Source of the DNA: Primulina eburnea
Taxonomy: Eukaryota; Streptophyta; Magnoliopsida; Lamiales; Gesneriaceae
NCBI RefSeq assembly: GCF_022965805.1
Contig: NC_133103.1
Span: 26,198,445-26,262,444 of the forward strand
Direction: 5' to 3'
DNA length: 64,000 bases
Shown here piece after piece: positions 35,336 to 45,695 of the stretch; the stretch's first letter is position 1, and each line of letters opens with the position of its first letter. Position numbers and translations under genes: made by a program. The notes beneath the pieces were generated by a model, which saw only the letters and a program-made list of their open reading frames with translations, had not been told where the DNA came from and did not search any database.

Positions 35336-36149
35336 AATCATTCAAGCATCATGTCTCGAATGCTCTACCTAGTAAGAACAATTATTGCATCCAATAATTG
35401 TACTCTTTGATATAAATGAGAAACGAACTCGTGATCTTGGTTCTGATATCAATTTTAAGACTAAAAACTTTCCGCTTTAATCAAAAGCTTCAACTAGTGG
35501 TAACAATACAAATCAAATCTTTTAAATCATATAATAGGTCAAAAACAATATTTCGATTGTTTTAATTAATAAGGGCAATTATTGCACTCAATAGTCAATA
35601 TCTTTATTCGTAAAGTAAAATTCTCTAGGACTTTATTTATTCATAAAATTTTATTAAATTTTATAAATACCCTAAATGTGAAAAAATAAATAATGTAAAA
35701 TAAAAATATTTATAATTAAACTCATTGATAAATGTATGTCGTCTTAATTTACCTTTTGTTTTCAAATTTTCCAATCAAGTGAAATTTATTCTTATGTTTT
35801 TATAATTTATCCGAAGCTATAAAAAATTGGGTTGGTAAATTTTTCGGAAATTTTGCTAAAACATGAGATATTGTACGAAACATATATAAAAATTCAAGGG
35901 AATTTTCAGTTACTTTAGATGATTTTTTACGAAATATCTATAACACTAGTTATTTAACTTCATATTTTTTATAATGTTTCATTTTATATAGATATACAAT
36001 AAATATCAAAATTATCTATATATCGTCTTTTGTGTTTTTATTTTGAAAAAAATTAAAAAAAAATGGTGACAATAAATATTATAGATGTATTTCATTTTAA
36101 AATAATAATTTTGTTTTCCTTAAAAAAAAAAATTAAAACAATATAGAAA
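35336..36149. other. AT-rich spacer, possible Copia remnant
   Basis: Right flank of Copia-B. AT-rich with no gene. A minus-strand TGATATCAGAACCAAG (about 35436-35452) resembles a decayed primer-binding site, and similar CAATTATTGCA blocks occur at 35381 and 35578, suggesting an older Copia relic, but no borders can be set. Confidence 0.4.
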
Positions 36150-36256
36150 TTAATAAACAATATCCCGAGATACAATGTTCATAAGTCATTATGGAATAAC
36201 ACCATCTAGCCATTTAGTCGTGTCAAAAAAATCAAGGCCATGCGAGCTAACAAATG

Positions 36257-36560
36257 TGATACTCACGAGGAATTTAGGGTCCGCTCCCAGCAAGTGTCAC
36301 TAGTCCAGACGCAGGTTTTGAAATTACCCTGAGTCTGAAATCACATATAAGATCAAAGACTGATGATATATGGGGGGAGCAGCTAAGGGTGCTGCTGAAA
36401 ACAATATAGTGAATAATCTAACTGAACAATCAAACCAGGTATTTATAGGAGGATACCTGGGCCTTTGATGGGCTTGTCTTCCATTTGAGCTAGGGATGAG
36501 CCAAGAGTAGTGGGCCCATCCATGTCTTCCATCTGGACTAGGCCCATCCATGGGGTATCA
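36257..36560 (-). repeat. 3' LTR of the non-autonomous Gypsy (304 bp)
   Basis: TGATACTCACG ... GGGGTATCA on the plus strand. A minus-strand TATA box (CTATAAATA) is at 36440-36448. It lacks a ~50-bp segment around GTTAGGAGGGGG present in the 5' LTR. Confidence 0.93.
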
Positions 36561-36576
36561 ACCGTCTCCCCCTCCC
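36561..36576 (-). other. Polypurine tract of the non-autonomous Gypsy
   Basis: The minus strand reads GGGAGGGGGAGACGGT directly before the 3' LTR. Confidence 0.85.
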
Positions 36577-37600
36577 GAATCGAACTGAATCGTAGGTTCA
36601 AAGTTCGATTAATTGTGTTGTCCTTGGTTTATCGGCGACGAGGACGTACCGTAATAGAAAAATTATTTCGTTTGTCGTTAACGAACGATGTTTGCCGCTG
36701 CGAAAATTACGGCCTCAAAAGTAAGCACTCGCAAGGGTGAGGCCGTGAATTTTCCTGCTGTTCGTCAGTCTCCAAAGAGAAAGATATCAAATCAAATCGC
36801 AATCTTGTTTTGCATGGAAACATTTGGTCCGGGCTCCCCCTGTAAATAGAGGTCCCCTCCTTGCTTCTTTCTCACTTCTCTTCCACAAAATTTACTACTC
36901 CCTTCAGTTGTTAGTTCTCTCCCGTACGTAAACCCTAGTGCTGCTTACCCATCGCTGCGCCCTAGCCCATGCCGGCCTCGCCTTAGCACAGTCCAGCCCT
37001 CGTGGCTCGCCCAGGTACGTCTCGCCTGCGCGCACCGTGCCAAGCCATCGCCGAGCTCGCCCAAGTGCGCCTCATCTTCGCCTGAGCCCGCCTCACGCTC
37101 GCCAAGCGTGCCACGGCTCGCCTAGTCACCCTGCCCTCGCCAGCTCGTCGGGCCGCCTACTCGCCCTCGCTAGCTCGCCGAGTGCGTCTTGCCCAGCGCA
37201 CCTGCCATAGCATCCCGAGATCGCCCTCTACCACGATCGCCCGAGCGTCGTGCCATGCTCGCCTCCTGCCTCGCTCCCCCTTTGCGCCCCAGCGCGCCTT
37301 ACCCCATGCTCGCCCCTAACCACGAGTGGTCGACCAGCACGCCACACCCCTGCGCGAGCTCGCCCCTCGCCACGCTTGCCCTATCCGCACGAGCGTGCAC
37401 ACACTTGTGATCGTCAGCAGCTCATCCTTGCGGCTTTTACGATGTTTACATTTGGTTATTTTCTTTCGCGCACTATTAGCATGTACGAACTCGTTTTCTT
37501 TCGTACTGAGTATTTTGTGTTTGCATTCACTGCTTCTTCTGAATTTATCTCTGATGCCTTTAAACCTACTAGGGTGAATAAAATCGGCATGGTACGAAAT
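36577..37600. other. GC-rich, promoter-like internal stretch
   Basis: Lies between the minisatellite and the polypurine tract. On the plus strand it has a TATA-like TGTAAATAGAGG (36841), a pyrimidine-rich stretch (36855-36920), then about 480 bp of degenerate CTCGCC-type repeats (36940-37420). The ORFs here are low-complexity proline/serine/alanine readings with no domain. It may be a foreign insertion or the element's own 3' region; no TSD found. Confidence 0.45.
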
Positions 37601-39360
37601 CCTCTGCTCGGTAATATCTTAGCAGGCAATTGAAAATTCAACATCCCCACTCTCTAACTCCTCCGCTAGGTGATACCATAGCAAAAAAATAAAAATTCAA
37701 CATCTTCACTTCTAACTCCTCTGCTAGGTGATACCTTAGCAGGAAAATAAAAAATCAGCACTCTCACCCTCTAACTCCTCTGCTATGTGATACCTTAGCA
37801 GAAAAATAAAAATTTAACATCCCACCCTCTAACTCCTCTGCTAGGTGCTACCTTAGCAGGAAAATAAAAATTCAACCTCCTCACCCTCTAACTCCTCTGC
37901 TAGGTGATACCTTAGCAGGAAAATAAAAATTCGACATCCTCACCCTCTAACTCCTCTGCTAGGTGCTACCTTAGCAGGAAAATAAAAATTCGATATCCCC
38001 ACCCTCTAACTCCTTTGCAAGGTGATACCTTAGCAGGAAAAAAAAAATTCAACATCCTCACCCTCTAACTCCTCTGCTAGTGATACCTTAGCAGGAAAAA
38101 AAAATTCAACATCCCCACCCTATAACTCCTCTGCTAGGTGCTACCTTAGCAGAAAAATAAAAATTCGACATCCCCACCCTCTAACTCCTCTGCTAGGTGA
38201 TACCTTAGAAATAAAAATTCGACATCTCCACCCTCTAACTCCTCTGCTAGGTGATACCTTAGCAGGAAAATAAAAATTTTCTTCTACACGCTGCTCCTCT
38301 ACTAGGTGATTCCTTAGTAGGAAAATAAAATTTTTCTGTTACACGCTGCTCCTCCACTAGGTGATGCCTTAGTAGAAAAATAAAATTCTTATCATCCTCA
38401 CCCTCTAACTCCTCTTCAAGACGACGTATGAGCAGGAAAATAAATATTCTCCACCCTCACCCTCTAACTCCTCTGCTATGCGACAACTTAGCAGGAAAAT
38501 AAAGATTCTCCACCCTCACCCTATAACTCCTCTGTTAGGCGACGCCTTAGCAGGAAAATAAAAATTTTTCTCATCCCCAACTCTGCTCCTCTGCTAGGCG
38601 ATGCCTTAGCAGGAAAATAAATTTTTCTCATCCCCAACTCTGTTCTTCTGCTAGGCGATGCCTTAGCAGGAAAATAAAGATTCTCCACCCTCACCCCCTA
38701 ACTCCTCTGATAAAGTCAAAATAAATATTCTCCACCCTCACCCTCTAACTCCTCTGCTATGCGACAACTTAGCAGGAAAATAAAGATTCTCCACCCTCAC
38801 CCTATAACTCCTCTGTTAGGCGACGCCTTAGCAGGAAAATAAAAATTTTTCTCATCCCCAACTCTGCTCCTCTGCTAGGCGATGCCTTAGCAGGAAAATA
38901 AATTTTTCTCATCCCCAACTCTGTTCTTCTGCTAGGCGATGCCTTAGCAGGAAAATAAAGATTCTCCACCCTCACCCCCTAACTCCTCTGATAGGCGACG
39001 CCTTAGCAGGAAATTAAAGATTCTCCACCCTCACCCTCTAACTCCTCTGCTAGGCGACATCTAGCAGGAAAATAAAAATTTCACCTCGTCACTCTCTGAC
39101 TCCTCTACTAGGCGATGCCTTAGCAGGAAAATAAAATTTTTTTTCCTCCCCACTTCTGCTCCTCTGCTAGGCGATGCCTTAGCAGGAAAAAAAAATTTTC
39201 TTCTCCCCAACTCTGCTCCTCTGCTAGGCGATCCCTTAGCAGGAAAATTTGTTTCTCTTCCTCCACTCTGCTCCTCTGCTAGGCGATGCCTTAGCAGGAA
39301 AAACATAACTTTTCTCCTCCCCACTCTTCTCCTCTACTAGGCGCAGCTTAAGTAGGTAAA
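37600..39360 (-). repeat. Hairpin minisatellite, about 30 units of ~58 bp
   Basis: Each unit contains the inverted repeat CTGCTAGGT-GAT-ACCTTAGCAG, then GAAAATAAAAATTC and CACCCTCTAACTC. Units vary, but arm changes are often paired: GGT/ACC becomes GGC/GCC (38591-38612) and CTGCTA/TAGCAG becomes CTACTA/TAGTAG (38299-38320). A block of about 280 bp (about 38439-38711) is repeated at about 38721-38993, giving a higher-order repeat. Confidence 0.93.
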
Positions 39361-39689
39361 ATTTAATTCATATCATTCTCATAATACAAGAACAACCACG
39401 AACTTAATATAAGAACTTGACTTTATTAAATATCAACTGATAACATAAGACAAATTCAGGAATGAAATACATCAAAAATAAAGTCAAGATTAATATTCTT
39501 TAAGGTGGTAAGCATTCTCAGGTCTCTTTAGAGCCTTACCCAGTGTATTCTCCAACTTTGCTCTCTGCTTCTCTTGTACCTCCACAGGACAAAGTTACCC
39601 ACTTAGAAGCTTCTCCGAATGACTCTACAACTGTAAGACTGAGCTCAAGCTTCCATGCGAATGCTCATGACCTCTCTTTTCTTCTTCCT

Positions 39690-40286
39690 TCACGATTCTT
39701 TCATAACAACGACGTGCAACTTTCTGGTCCCCACACAAGACTCCAACTCTTTTTCCCACAGGAAACTTATGCTTCTGATGATAACTGGAAGCACTGCTCT
39801 AAAAACCTTCTGGGTTGTCCGTCCTAGAATTCTATTATACGTTGACGAGTTATCCACCACGGTGAATGATATCATTTTTGTTACCCGCCGAGGATAAGTC
39901 CCCAAGGATAGGGGAAGAACAATCTGACCCAAAGGCAGGATGACGTGTTCTGCAAACCCATACCGTGGGGTGGAGACCGGCTCAAACTCAAATCCTTCCA
40001 CCTTCATTTGATCCAACGTGCTTTTGAACAAGACGTTCACGGAGCTTCCATTATCAATAAATATCCTCGCCACATCATAATTGGCAATGGTGGCTGTCAC
40101 CACCAAGGCATCGTTATATGGAGTCACAACGCCTCGGAGGTCTTCCGGCCCAAAGCTGATGACGGGGTCTTGTGGTAAGTCTGCACCCCTAGATATCTCA
40201 AAGTTCTCCAACCTTCTCCCATGGCCCTTCCGAGCTCGCCCAGAGTCTCCATCAGTAGCACCCCCGAGATCATATGAATCATTCAT
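39690..40286 (-). CDS. Gypsy aspartic protease region
   Basis: An open frame of 198 residues following gag. Recognisable retropepsin features: IFIDNGSSVNVLF (the usual D-x-G-S-S, here D-N-G-S-S) near residue 77, then YNRILGRTTQK matching the ILGR motif of plant Gypsy proteases. It normally cleaves the polyprotein into its parts. Downstream, where reverse transcriptase should follow, only a short degenerate stretch (39400-39689) and then the minisatellite are present. Part of a gag-protease gene whose gag half is broken, so a functional product is doubtful. Confidence 0.82.
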   Translation of the reverse strand: MNDSYDLGGATDGDSGRARKGHGRRLENFEISRGADLPQDPVISFGPEDLRGVVTPYNDALVVTATIANYDVARIFIDNGSSVNVLFKSTLDQMKVEGFEFEPVSTPRYGFAEHVILPLGQIVLPLSLGTYPRRVTKMISFTVVDNSSTYNRILGRTTQKVFRAVLPVIIRSISFLWEKELESCVGTRKLHVVVMKES

Positions 40287-41719
40287 CTCGTAGGGTGGTT
40301 ATCATCGTTCCTTCCCCTCCTCGGTTCGACGGGTTCCTGAGGGACATCTTGACCTCGACCTTCCCCTCTCTGCTTCCCGACCCTCTGATTTATCCATGGA
40401 GGGCCTTGACCACGCCTAGGGGACGGGCGAGACCTCGGTCGACTCCCAGATGCGCATCCTTCTCGTCTGTCCCGCGCAGGCAATCTAGCACTGCTCTTAG
40501 CCCTTCGCGACTTCTCCCACCTCTCCTCGGGCTCCCTCACCTCCGTCACCTCGTCACGACTCCTATCCAGAGGAACATGTGATGAGAATTTTCTTCTGTC
40601 CCTAGCTTTATTCTCATCTCTTTCCCATGCGCCCCTCTTCCTTCCTCCTCTCTCCGCTCCCTCAGTTCTTCCTCCCCCGGGCCGCTGCTCCATCCTCTTG
40701 TGCCACTGGGCATCCTCTAGATTTATATATTTTTCTGCCCGAGCAAACAAATCATCATAGCTCGACGGAGGTTTCTTGACCAGCGATTTGAAAATTTTTC
40801 CTCCACTCAGTTCTTGGGTAAATGCACTTATCATGATGTTAAGGGTAGCCGCTGGTATTTCCAGCCCTGCACTATTGAAGCGCTGGACAAACTCTCGCAA
40901 AGTTTCAGCCTCTTGTTGTTTCATCACAAACAGACTCAAATAATTTTTCTGATGCCTCTTCCTGCAAGAAAACCGGCGCACAAAATCCGTCTAAAAAACT
41001 TCGAAATACTATATGGAGTTGGGCTGCAGGGTAATAAACCATTGCTGGGCTGACCTCACCAACGTGCCCAAAAACACCCTGCACCTGACTCTATCTGAAT
41101 ATTGATGCAACAAAGCCGCATTCTCAAATCTCCCCAAGTGTTCTTCGGGGTCAGTATGTCCATCGTACTCTCCCACATTCGATTGTCGAAAATTTGGAGG
41201 AAGCCCTTCTTCTAAAATGGCTAGTGAAAAAAGACTTACTCTCTTGGGTGCCGGCGCTCTGCTTCCAAACTGCTGCCTCAACATCCGTATTTCTTTCCAC
41301 ATCTCTCCTATCTCACTAATCTCCCCAATTTGGTGGGGCTGTGTCTCTTTAACCCTGCTCTGGTGGCCCTCAGCATCTTCCTCTCGCTTCTGGCGAGTGG
41401 CCTGCTCTTCAGCAAAAATAGACTATCGGTTGTTTTTCATGGCCTCATCCACAGTTCGGGTGATAAATTTGCCCAGCTGTTCCAGGGTCAAGTTCCCCAC
41501 ATTCTCATTGGGACGGGTTGCTCGACCATCGTCTCATGAATGGGCTGCTTGGTTCTCTTCTCGTGAATGGGCTGCTCGGTTCTCGTCTTGACGAGGTTGT
41601 TCCTGTCTCGTCTCAAGATGCGGCTGTTCCTGTATTGTCTCAGCATGAGATGGTTCGGGTCCCCTCCGAGGACGCGATGATGCTGATGTAGCTCTTCCAC
41701 TCCCTCTCTTCCCTACCAT
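40283..41719 (-). pseudogene. Gypsy gag of the non-autonomous element (broken)
   Basis: Retrotransposon gag domain: NVGEYDGHTDPEEHLGRFE and QQWFITLQPNSI (41009-41302), continuing after in-frame stops at 41009-41011 and about 40994 with SCRKRHQKNYLSLFVMKQQE, LREFVQRFNSAGLEI and LFARAEKYINLEDAQ (40283-40981), then an arginine-rich tail. The N-terminal part (41488-41719) is rich in charged QEQPRQDENR-like repeats. The frame overlaps the protease ORF at 40283-40286. Confidence 0.85.
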
Positions 41720-41738
41720 ATCTACGTCTCAACTCAAA

Positions 41739-41757
41739 CTTCCCACAGATGGCGCCA
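41739..41757 (-). other. Primer-binding site of the non-autonomous Gypsy
   Basis: The minus strand reads TGGCGCCATCTGTGGGAAG two bases after the 5' LTR end, a common plant Gypsy primer-binding sequence. Confidence 0.85.
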
Positions 41758-41759
41758 AG

Positions 41760-42114
41760 TGATACTCACGGATAATTTAGGGTCCGCTCCCAGCAAGTGT
41801 CTCTAGTCCAGACGCAGGTTTTGAAATTACCCTGAGCCTTAAATCACAGATAAGATCGTTAGGAGGGGGCCATGAGGGTGTCCTGGTGTAGCCCCTCCGA
41901 CGCTCAAGTCAGAGACTGAGGATATATGGGGGAGTAGCTAAAGGTGCTGCTGAAAACAATATAGTGAATAATCTAACTGAACAATCAAACCTGGTATTTA
42001 TAGGAGGATACCTGAACCCTTGATGGACTTGTCTTTCATTTGGGCTAGAGATGAGCCAAGAGTAGTGGTCTATCCATGTCTTCCATCTAGGCTAGGCCCA
42101 TCCATGGGGTATCA
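41760..42114 (-). repeat. 5' LTR of the non-autonomous Gypsy (355 bp)
   Basis: Same ends as the 3' LTR, with an extra ~50 bp internal segment and scattered substitutions, so this insertion is older than Tekay-D or Athila. Followed by the TSD AAATG. Confidence 0.92.
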
Positions 42115-43450
42115 AAATGCATCGCACAATTAATCTTAATAGATTTGAAGTTATCGAGCTCTAACGTGGATTCCAAAGCCAATATACCTGGATGACCAAA
42201 CTCTCCACAGGGGTTAAGCACTTACCATTTGAACAAAAATCATAGAATCCGAGAAAAATATATTCATTTATCAACCCGAAACCGAGGCAAAAACCCAAGT
42301 TGTTTCTTCCTTTGAATAGCCCTCTTTCACATTGTATCTCTCATTTTTGTTACCTATCCACACTCTAATATTATCATCACCACTTCGATTTAATGGAATA
42401 TCAATATTTTTTTCAACTTCACGAGTGGAAAATTCTTTCTCACAAGTACATCATGATACCAGCTTCGAGATACAAGGATCTTTCCTTGCTATAACACATT
42501 GTCCATTGTCCACTGTCAAGCACAAACTTTTTTTATCAACTCCCGACTCCACAGTAATGAGTGTCAAATGTACAACGGATAATTCCCCGACATGTTTAAA
42601 GTAGTGTGCTTTTAGTATTTTTGCCTTCAATGACTCAGACAGTTGAATGATCTTCTATACTTGTTTGGCGAGCAATGCTTTGCTGAATACTGAAAACTGT
42701 CGAAAGCCCAACCCACCCATACCTTTTGGGCAACATAAGTTATCTTACTTTAATCAATGCATTTTTCTCTTACGATTTTTGTCCTGCCACCAAAATTTTG
42801 CACTAATTTGTTCCAACTCCTGATAAAAAGTAATTGGAATTTTAAAGTAGGACATTGTATAAGAAGGAATCACTTGTAAAACTGATTTAACTCGATTATT
42901 ATGTTTTGCTCATATCTAATTTGATGGCTACAAATCATGTTTTGTCTTTCCTATTATTTCAAATCCAATACTTACACTCAAACCTAACTATCACATTATC
43001 AAGAATTAACTTGTCTGTGATAAATGTTCTTCGAAAATAATCAATAATTTGAGGAAGAATTGGATTAAACCAATTGGTCTAAACCGGTTAGTGATTGCGC
43101 AAGAAACTATTTTGTAACAAGTGTTACATAGACTGATTGATCTGAAATCCTACAAATACAATGATTCCTTAACCTTCACAATAAGTGTGATGAGCTTAGC
43201 ATTCCAATATGCCAAACCTTCTTGATCACTTATGATTTTTAATTCACTTTTTCATATATTCTTATCAATTATCGGTCATAGTTTCTGATAGAAAAGAACA
43301 ATAAACTTGTTCGTTCCTGAAGTTTTAGATTGATACATATCAAACACCTTTACGAATCTCCTCATCAGTAAGCTTAGCACATAGCATGGTATTCATCTGA
43401 CCACCCACCACTTTATCTATAAGATCAAGAACGATTTCAATATTCATCAA

Positions 43451-43895
43451 AACGTAAGAACACGGGAAAACAATTAAAAAAATTAGAAATAAAAAAAAAA
43501 TATTAGAATAAAATAAAGTTAATGATTATTTAATGTATGATATTTTTAATTGTATCTCTTCGTCGTGGGGATTTTGTATAGTATTGAAGAATCATAATAA
43601 TAGGATTGATTTCGAAGAGAAAATAAAAATTTATAGATCTCTAATAAAAATACAAAAATTGGTAGTACCGCGTGATGCAGCATAGTCTTCCCTGGAGTAG
43701 CCCGTCGCCCCGTCCCTTAAGTCTGAATGCTGATTGGTTGGGTGATGTGTTTTTGAGGAAAGACAGTTCTCATGTACATTACGGAGTATGTGGTCCAATC
43801 TTTCAAATATCTACGGCTCAGATAATCCCTCCTCCTGTCCTTAACAGGGAGGCTAGTGGAAACGACCGGGAAACTGCCCAAGGATCCGCTTCGTC
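43451..43895 (+). other. Upstream region of bZIP60
   Basis: About 440 bp between the LINE remnant and the bZIP60 TATA box. AT-rich to 43660, then more mixed. I looked for classical ER-stress elements (CCAAT-N9/10-CCACG, ATTGG-N-CCACG) and saw CCAAT (43795) and ATTGG (43732) but no correctly spaced CCACG, so ER-stress control from this stretch is not shown. Confidence 0.5.
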
Positions 43896-43902
43896 TATAA
43901 AA
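43896..43902 (+). promoter_or_regulatory. TATA box of bZIP60
   Basis: TATAAAA 70 bp upstream of the start codon. Predicted transcription start near 43925-43930, giving a short 5' leader of about 40 nt. Confidence 0.7.
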
Positions 43903-43965
43903 CCACTCCCTGAATTCAGTTCATGTTCAAATGCTTGATTTTGGATTATTTTTTCTTCAGCGGCT

Positions 43966-45695
43966 ATGATCGAGACTGGAGTTACAGATAAAGAGGCGAT
44001 TGATGAGGAAAGTTTGTTAGATAACGTCCCAGATGAGTTGGGTTTCGATTTGTTTGATGATGCGGCAGCCGCCGCAGATGGTATGGATTCTTATTTTTCG
44101 ATCGACGACATCGAGCGATACCTTATGAATGACGAGTCCAATTCCGATAAATCAGTTGAAGAACACAGCGATTCTTTGACCGATGAGTTTTTCTCGGACT
44201 TGCTTTTGGATTCGCCTGATGGGCCCTGGTTAGGTTCGGATCTCTCTAAGGATTCGTCCGCCAGCCCTGACTCGGTGGTGGTTGAGGCACAAGAAGAAGA
44301 GGAAGATAGCTCCCATCAGATCAATGATGGTAAAGGTGGTGATGCCGGAGAAACTGATGATCCCGTCGATAAAAAACGCAAAAGGTGTTACTTTTTTTGC
44401 CACCCTGAACATGTTTGCCTCTCCTTCATTTTTTGATTTAGATTTTTTTTGTTTCCTTGATTAATGTTGGTTTAGGTGCCGTATTTATGAATGAAACGGG
44501 TTCATGTTTGTATTCTTCGTGTTTCTTGGCTTGCTCTAGCCTTTTTTCTTTGAAGTGGCTAGTGTTTCCTGAGCTCCATCAGTCCATCACTATATATACT
44601 CGAGTGAAATTTGTTGTATTGCAATCTCTAAAGTTGGGTTATGAATTGTAGGCAAATCAGGAACAGGGATGCGGCTGTAAGATCACGGGAAAGAAAGAAG
44701 ATGTACCTGAGGGATCTTGAGTTGAAGAGTAAGTACTATGAAGCAGAATGCAAGAGGCTTGGGACTTTGCTCCAATTCTCTCTTGCCGAGAATCAAGCAT
44801 TACGGCTTTCTTTGCACAGTAGTAAGGCATTTGATGCTTCCATGAACAAGCAGGAGTCTGCTGTGCTCTTGTTGGGTGAGGACTTCGAATTCCCACTATG
44901 TGATTCTCCTAGTTATACTGTGATATTGATAGAATATTCTTGTTTCTCGTGATGACATGCTCTGGTTTTGTGTTAAAATCATTAATTTATGTGTGCAGTT
45001 TTTCTTGCTCTTTGTCTGAATCGGAAATAAATTCGTATTTACTTTTCTCTTTCTTTAAACTTGTAACTCATTGCTCCGATTCCTAAGCACTGCGAGAATT
45101 GTATCATATTTGCTTGTCACGACAAGCCCATTTTGTAATACCAATGCATAGTTTGATCCTATAATAAACCATATAGGTGTGTGGCTTATATATTGAACTA
45201 TTTCTTGCCAGGTGGTGTTGCATTGCCTTAATTTCAATTAGTTCATTTTTCTACAAATTTATATTTTCATTCTGTTAAATGGATATGCTCTTGATCACTT
45301 ATCTGCTCATATCACCCCTTTGTTAAATTTCATGTCTTTATCGAGCCTTTTGTCGTGGTGGTGATGTTTAACTTCGAACGGTGAATTCTACAGAATCCCT
45401 GCTGTTGGGTTCCCTGCTTGGGTTCATGGGCATCATATACCTTCTAATTCTGGGCAGTCAGTTCCTGACAAATCTGGAAGTGGCTCTTCGCGAAGACGTG
45501 GGAGGCGAACAGTGGGAAAGCGAGGCAACAAGAAAAGTGGAGATGGAGGCTCGTAAAATCCATCCCTTTGATTTATTTATGATGGGCAAAAGATGCAAAG
45601 CTTCAAGATCAAGGATGCGGTTAAGGATAGTAGAATCCAGCAGTGGCCTTTTATCCAAGACTCCTAGAATTCCTGTATTTTCATTAATTAGTTAG
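43966..45695 (+). CDS. bZIP60: bZIP60-like ER-membrane transcription factor (3 exons)
   Basis: Coding exons 43966-44384, 44652-44875 and 45394-45695, all with GT-AG introns, give 314 residues. The acidic N-terminal half (activation-like) is followed by the basic region NRDAAVRSR (N-x7-R, residues 144-152) and a leucine zipper, then a single hydrophobic segment in exon 3 (residues about 217-236, LLLGSLLGFMGIIYLLILGS). The conserved ESAVLLL-ESLLLGSLL junction identifies plant bZIP60. In the family, the unspliced protein sits in the ER membrane; under ER stress IRE1 cuts the mRNA, the frame shifts, and a soluble nuclear factor activates chaperone genes. No lesion seen. It is the only clear host gene here. 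Confidence 0.93.
44385..44651 (+). other. bZIP60 intron 1
   Basis: Donor AAAAG|GTGTTA and acceptor TTGTAG|GCAAAT. Splicing joins KKRK-R-QIRNRD without a frame change. Confidence 0.88.
44876..45393 (+). other. bZIP60 intron 2
   Basis: Donor TTGG|GTGAGG and acceptor TCTACAG|AATCC; rejoins ...VLLL-E-SLLLG in frame. AT-rich. Confidence 0.88.
45394..45556 (+). promoter_or_regulatory. IRE1-type splice region and alternative basic C-terminus of bZIP60
   Basis: Near the start of exon 3, CTGCTGTTGGG (45399-45409) contains overlapping CxGxxG motifs, the IRE1 loop consensus. Removing a number of bases equal to 2 modulo 3 (23 in Arabidopsis, 20 in rice, as known for the family) moves translation into the second frame, open from here to TAA at 45554-45556. 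That frame loses the membrane segment and ends in a very basic tail (SSRRRGRRTVGKRGNKK), a nuclear-localisation signal. With 23 nt removed the product would be 260 residues. The exact second cut site is not assigned. Confidence 0.8.

Larger units (their letters stand above)
36257..42114 (-). mobile_element. Non-autonomous Gypsy with gag-protease only (LARD/TR-GAG type)
   Basis: A 5858-bp element on the minus strand, TSD AAATG at 36252-36256 and 42115-42119. 5' LTR 41760-42114, primer-binding site 41739-41757, broken gag and protease (39690-41719), then no reverse transcriptase, RNase H or integrase. In their place are a ~1.7-kb hairpin minisatellite and a GC-rich stretch, followed by a polypurine tract (36561-36576) and the 3' LTR (36257-36560). 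It would need another Gypsy's enzymes to move. Confidence 0.92.
36150..43450 (-). mobile_element. Decayed L1-type LINE, interrupted by a Gypsy element
   Basis: Minus-strand fragments of a plant LINE ORF2. At 42965-43440: KLTDEEIRKGV, NWFNPILPQIIDYF and TDKLILDNVIVRFE (palm/finger part of reverse transcriptase). At 42570-42905: VKSVLQVIPSYTMS, FWWQDKNRKRKMH and GMGGLGFRQFSVFSKALLAKQ. At 42270-42500: the zf-RVT-like stretch NIDIPLNRSGDDNIRVW. Beyond the Gypsy insert, at 36160-36251, a C-terminal RNase H-like tail. Removing the Gypsy and one AAATG copy joins NCAM and HLLARMAL in frame. The YADD region is deleted between the first two pieces, and several stops are present. Confidence 0.82.

Noticed and set aside
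36938..37633. ORFs of 73-127 residues in several overlapping frames.
   Set aside because: Low-complexity Pro/Ser/Ala readings of a CTCGCC-rich repeat, open in all frames because of composition. No domain.
43720..43830. ER-stress response element in the bZIP60 promoter.
   Set aside because: CCAAT and ATTGG are present, but the CCACG half is not at the required spacing.
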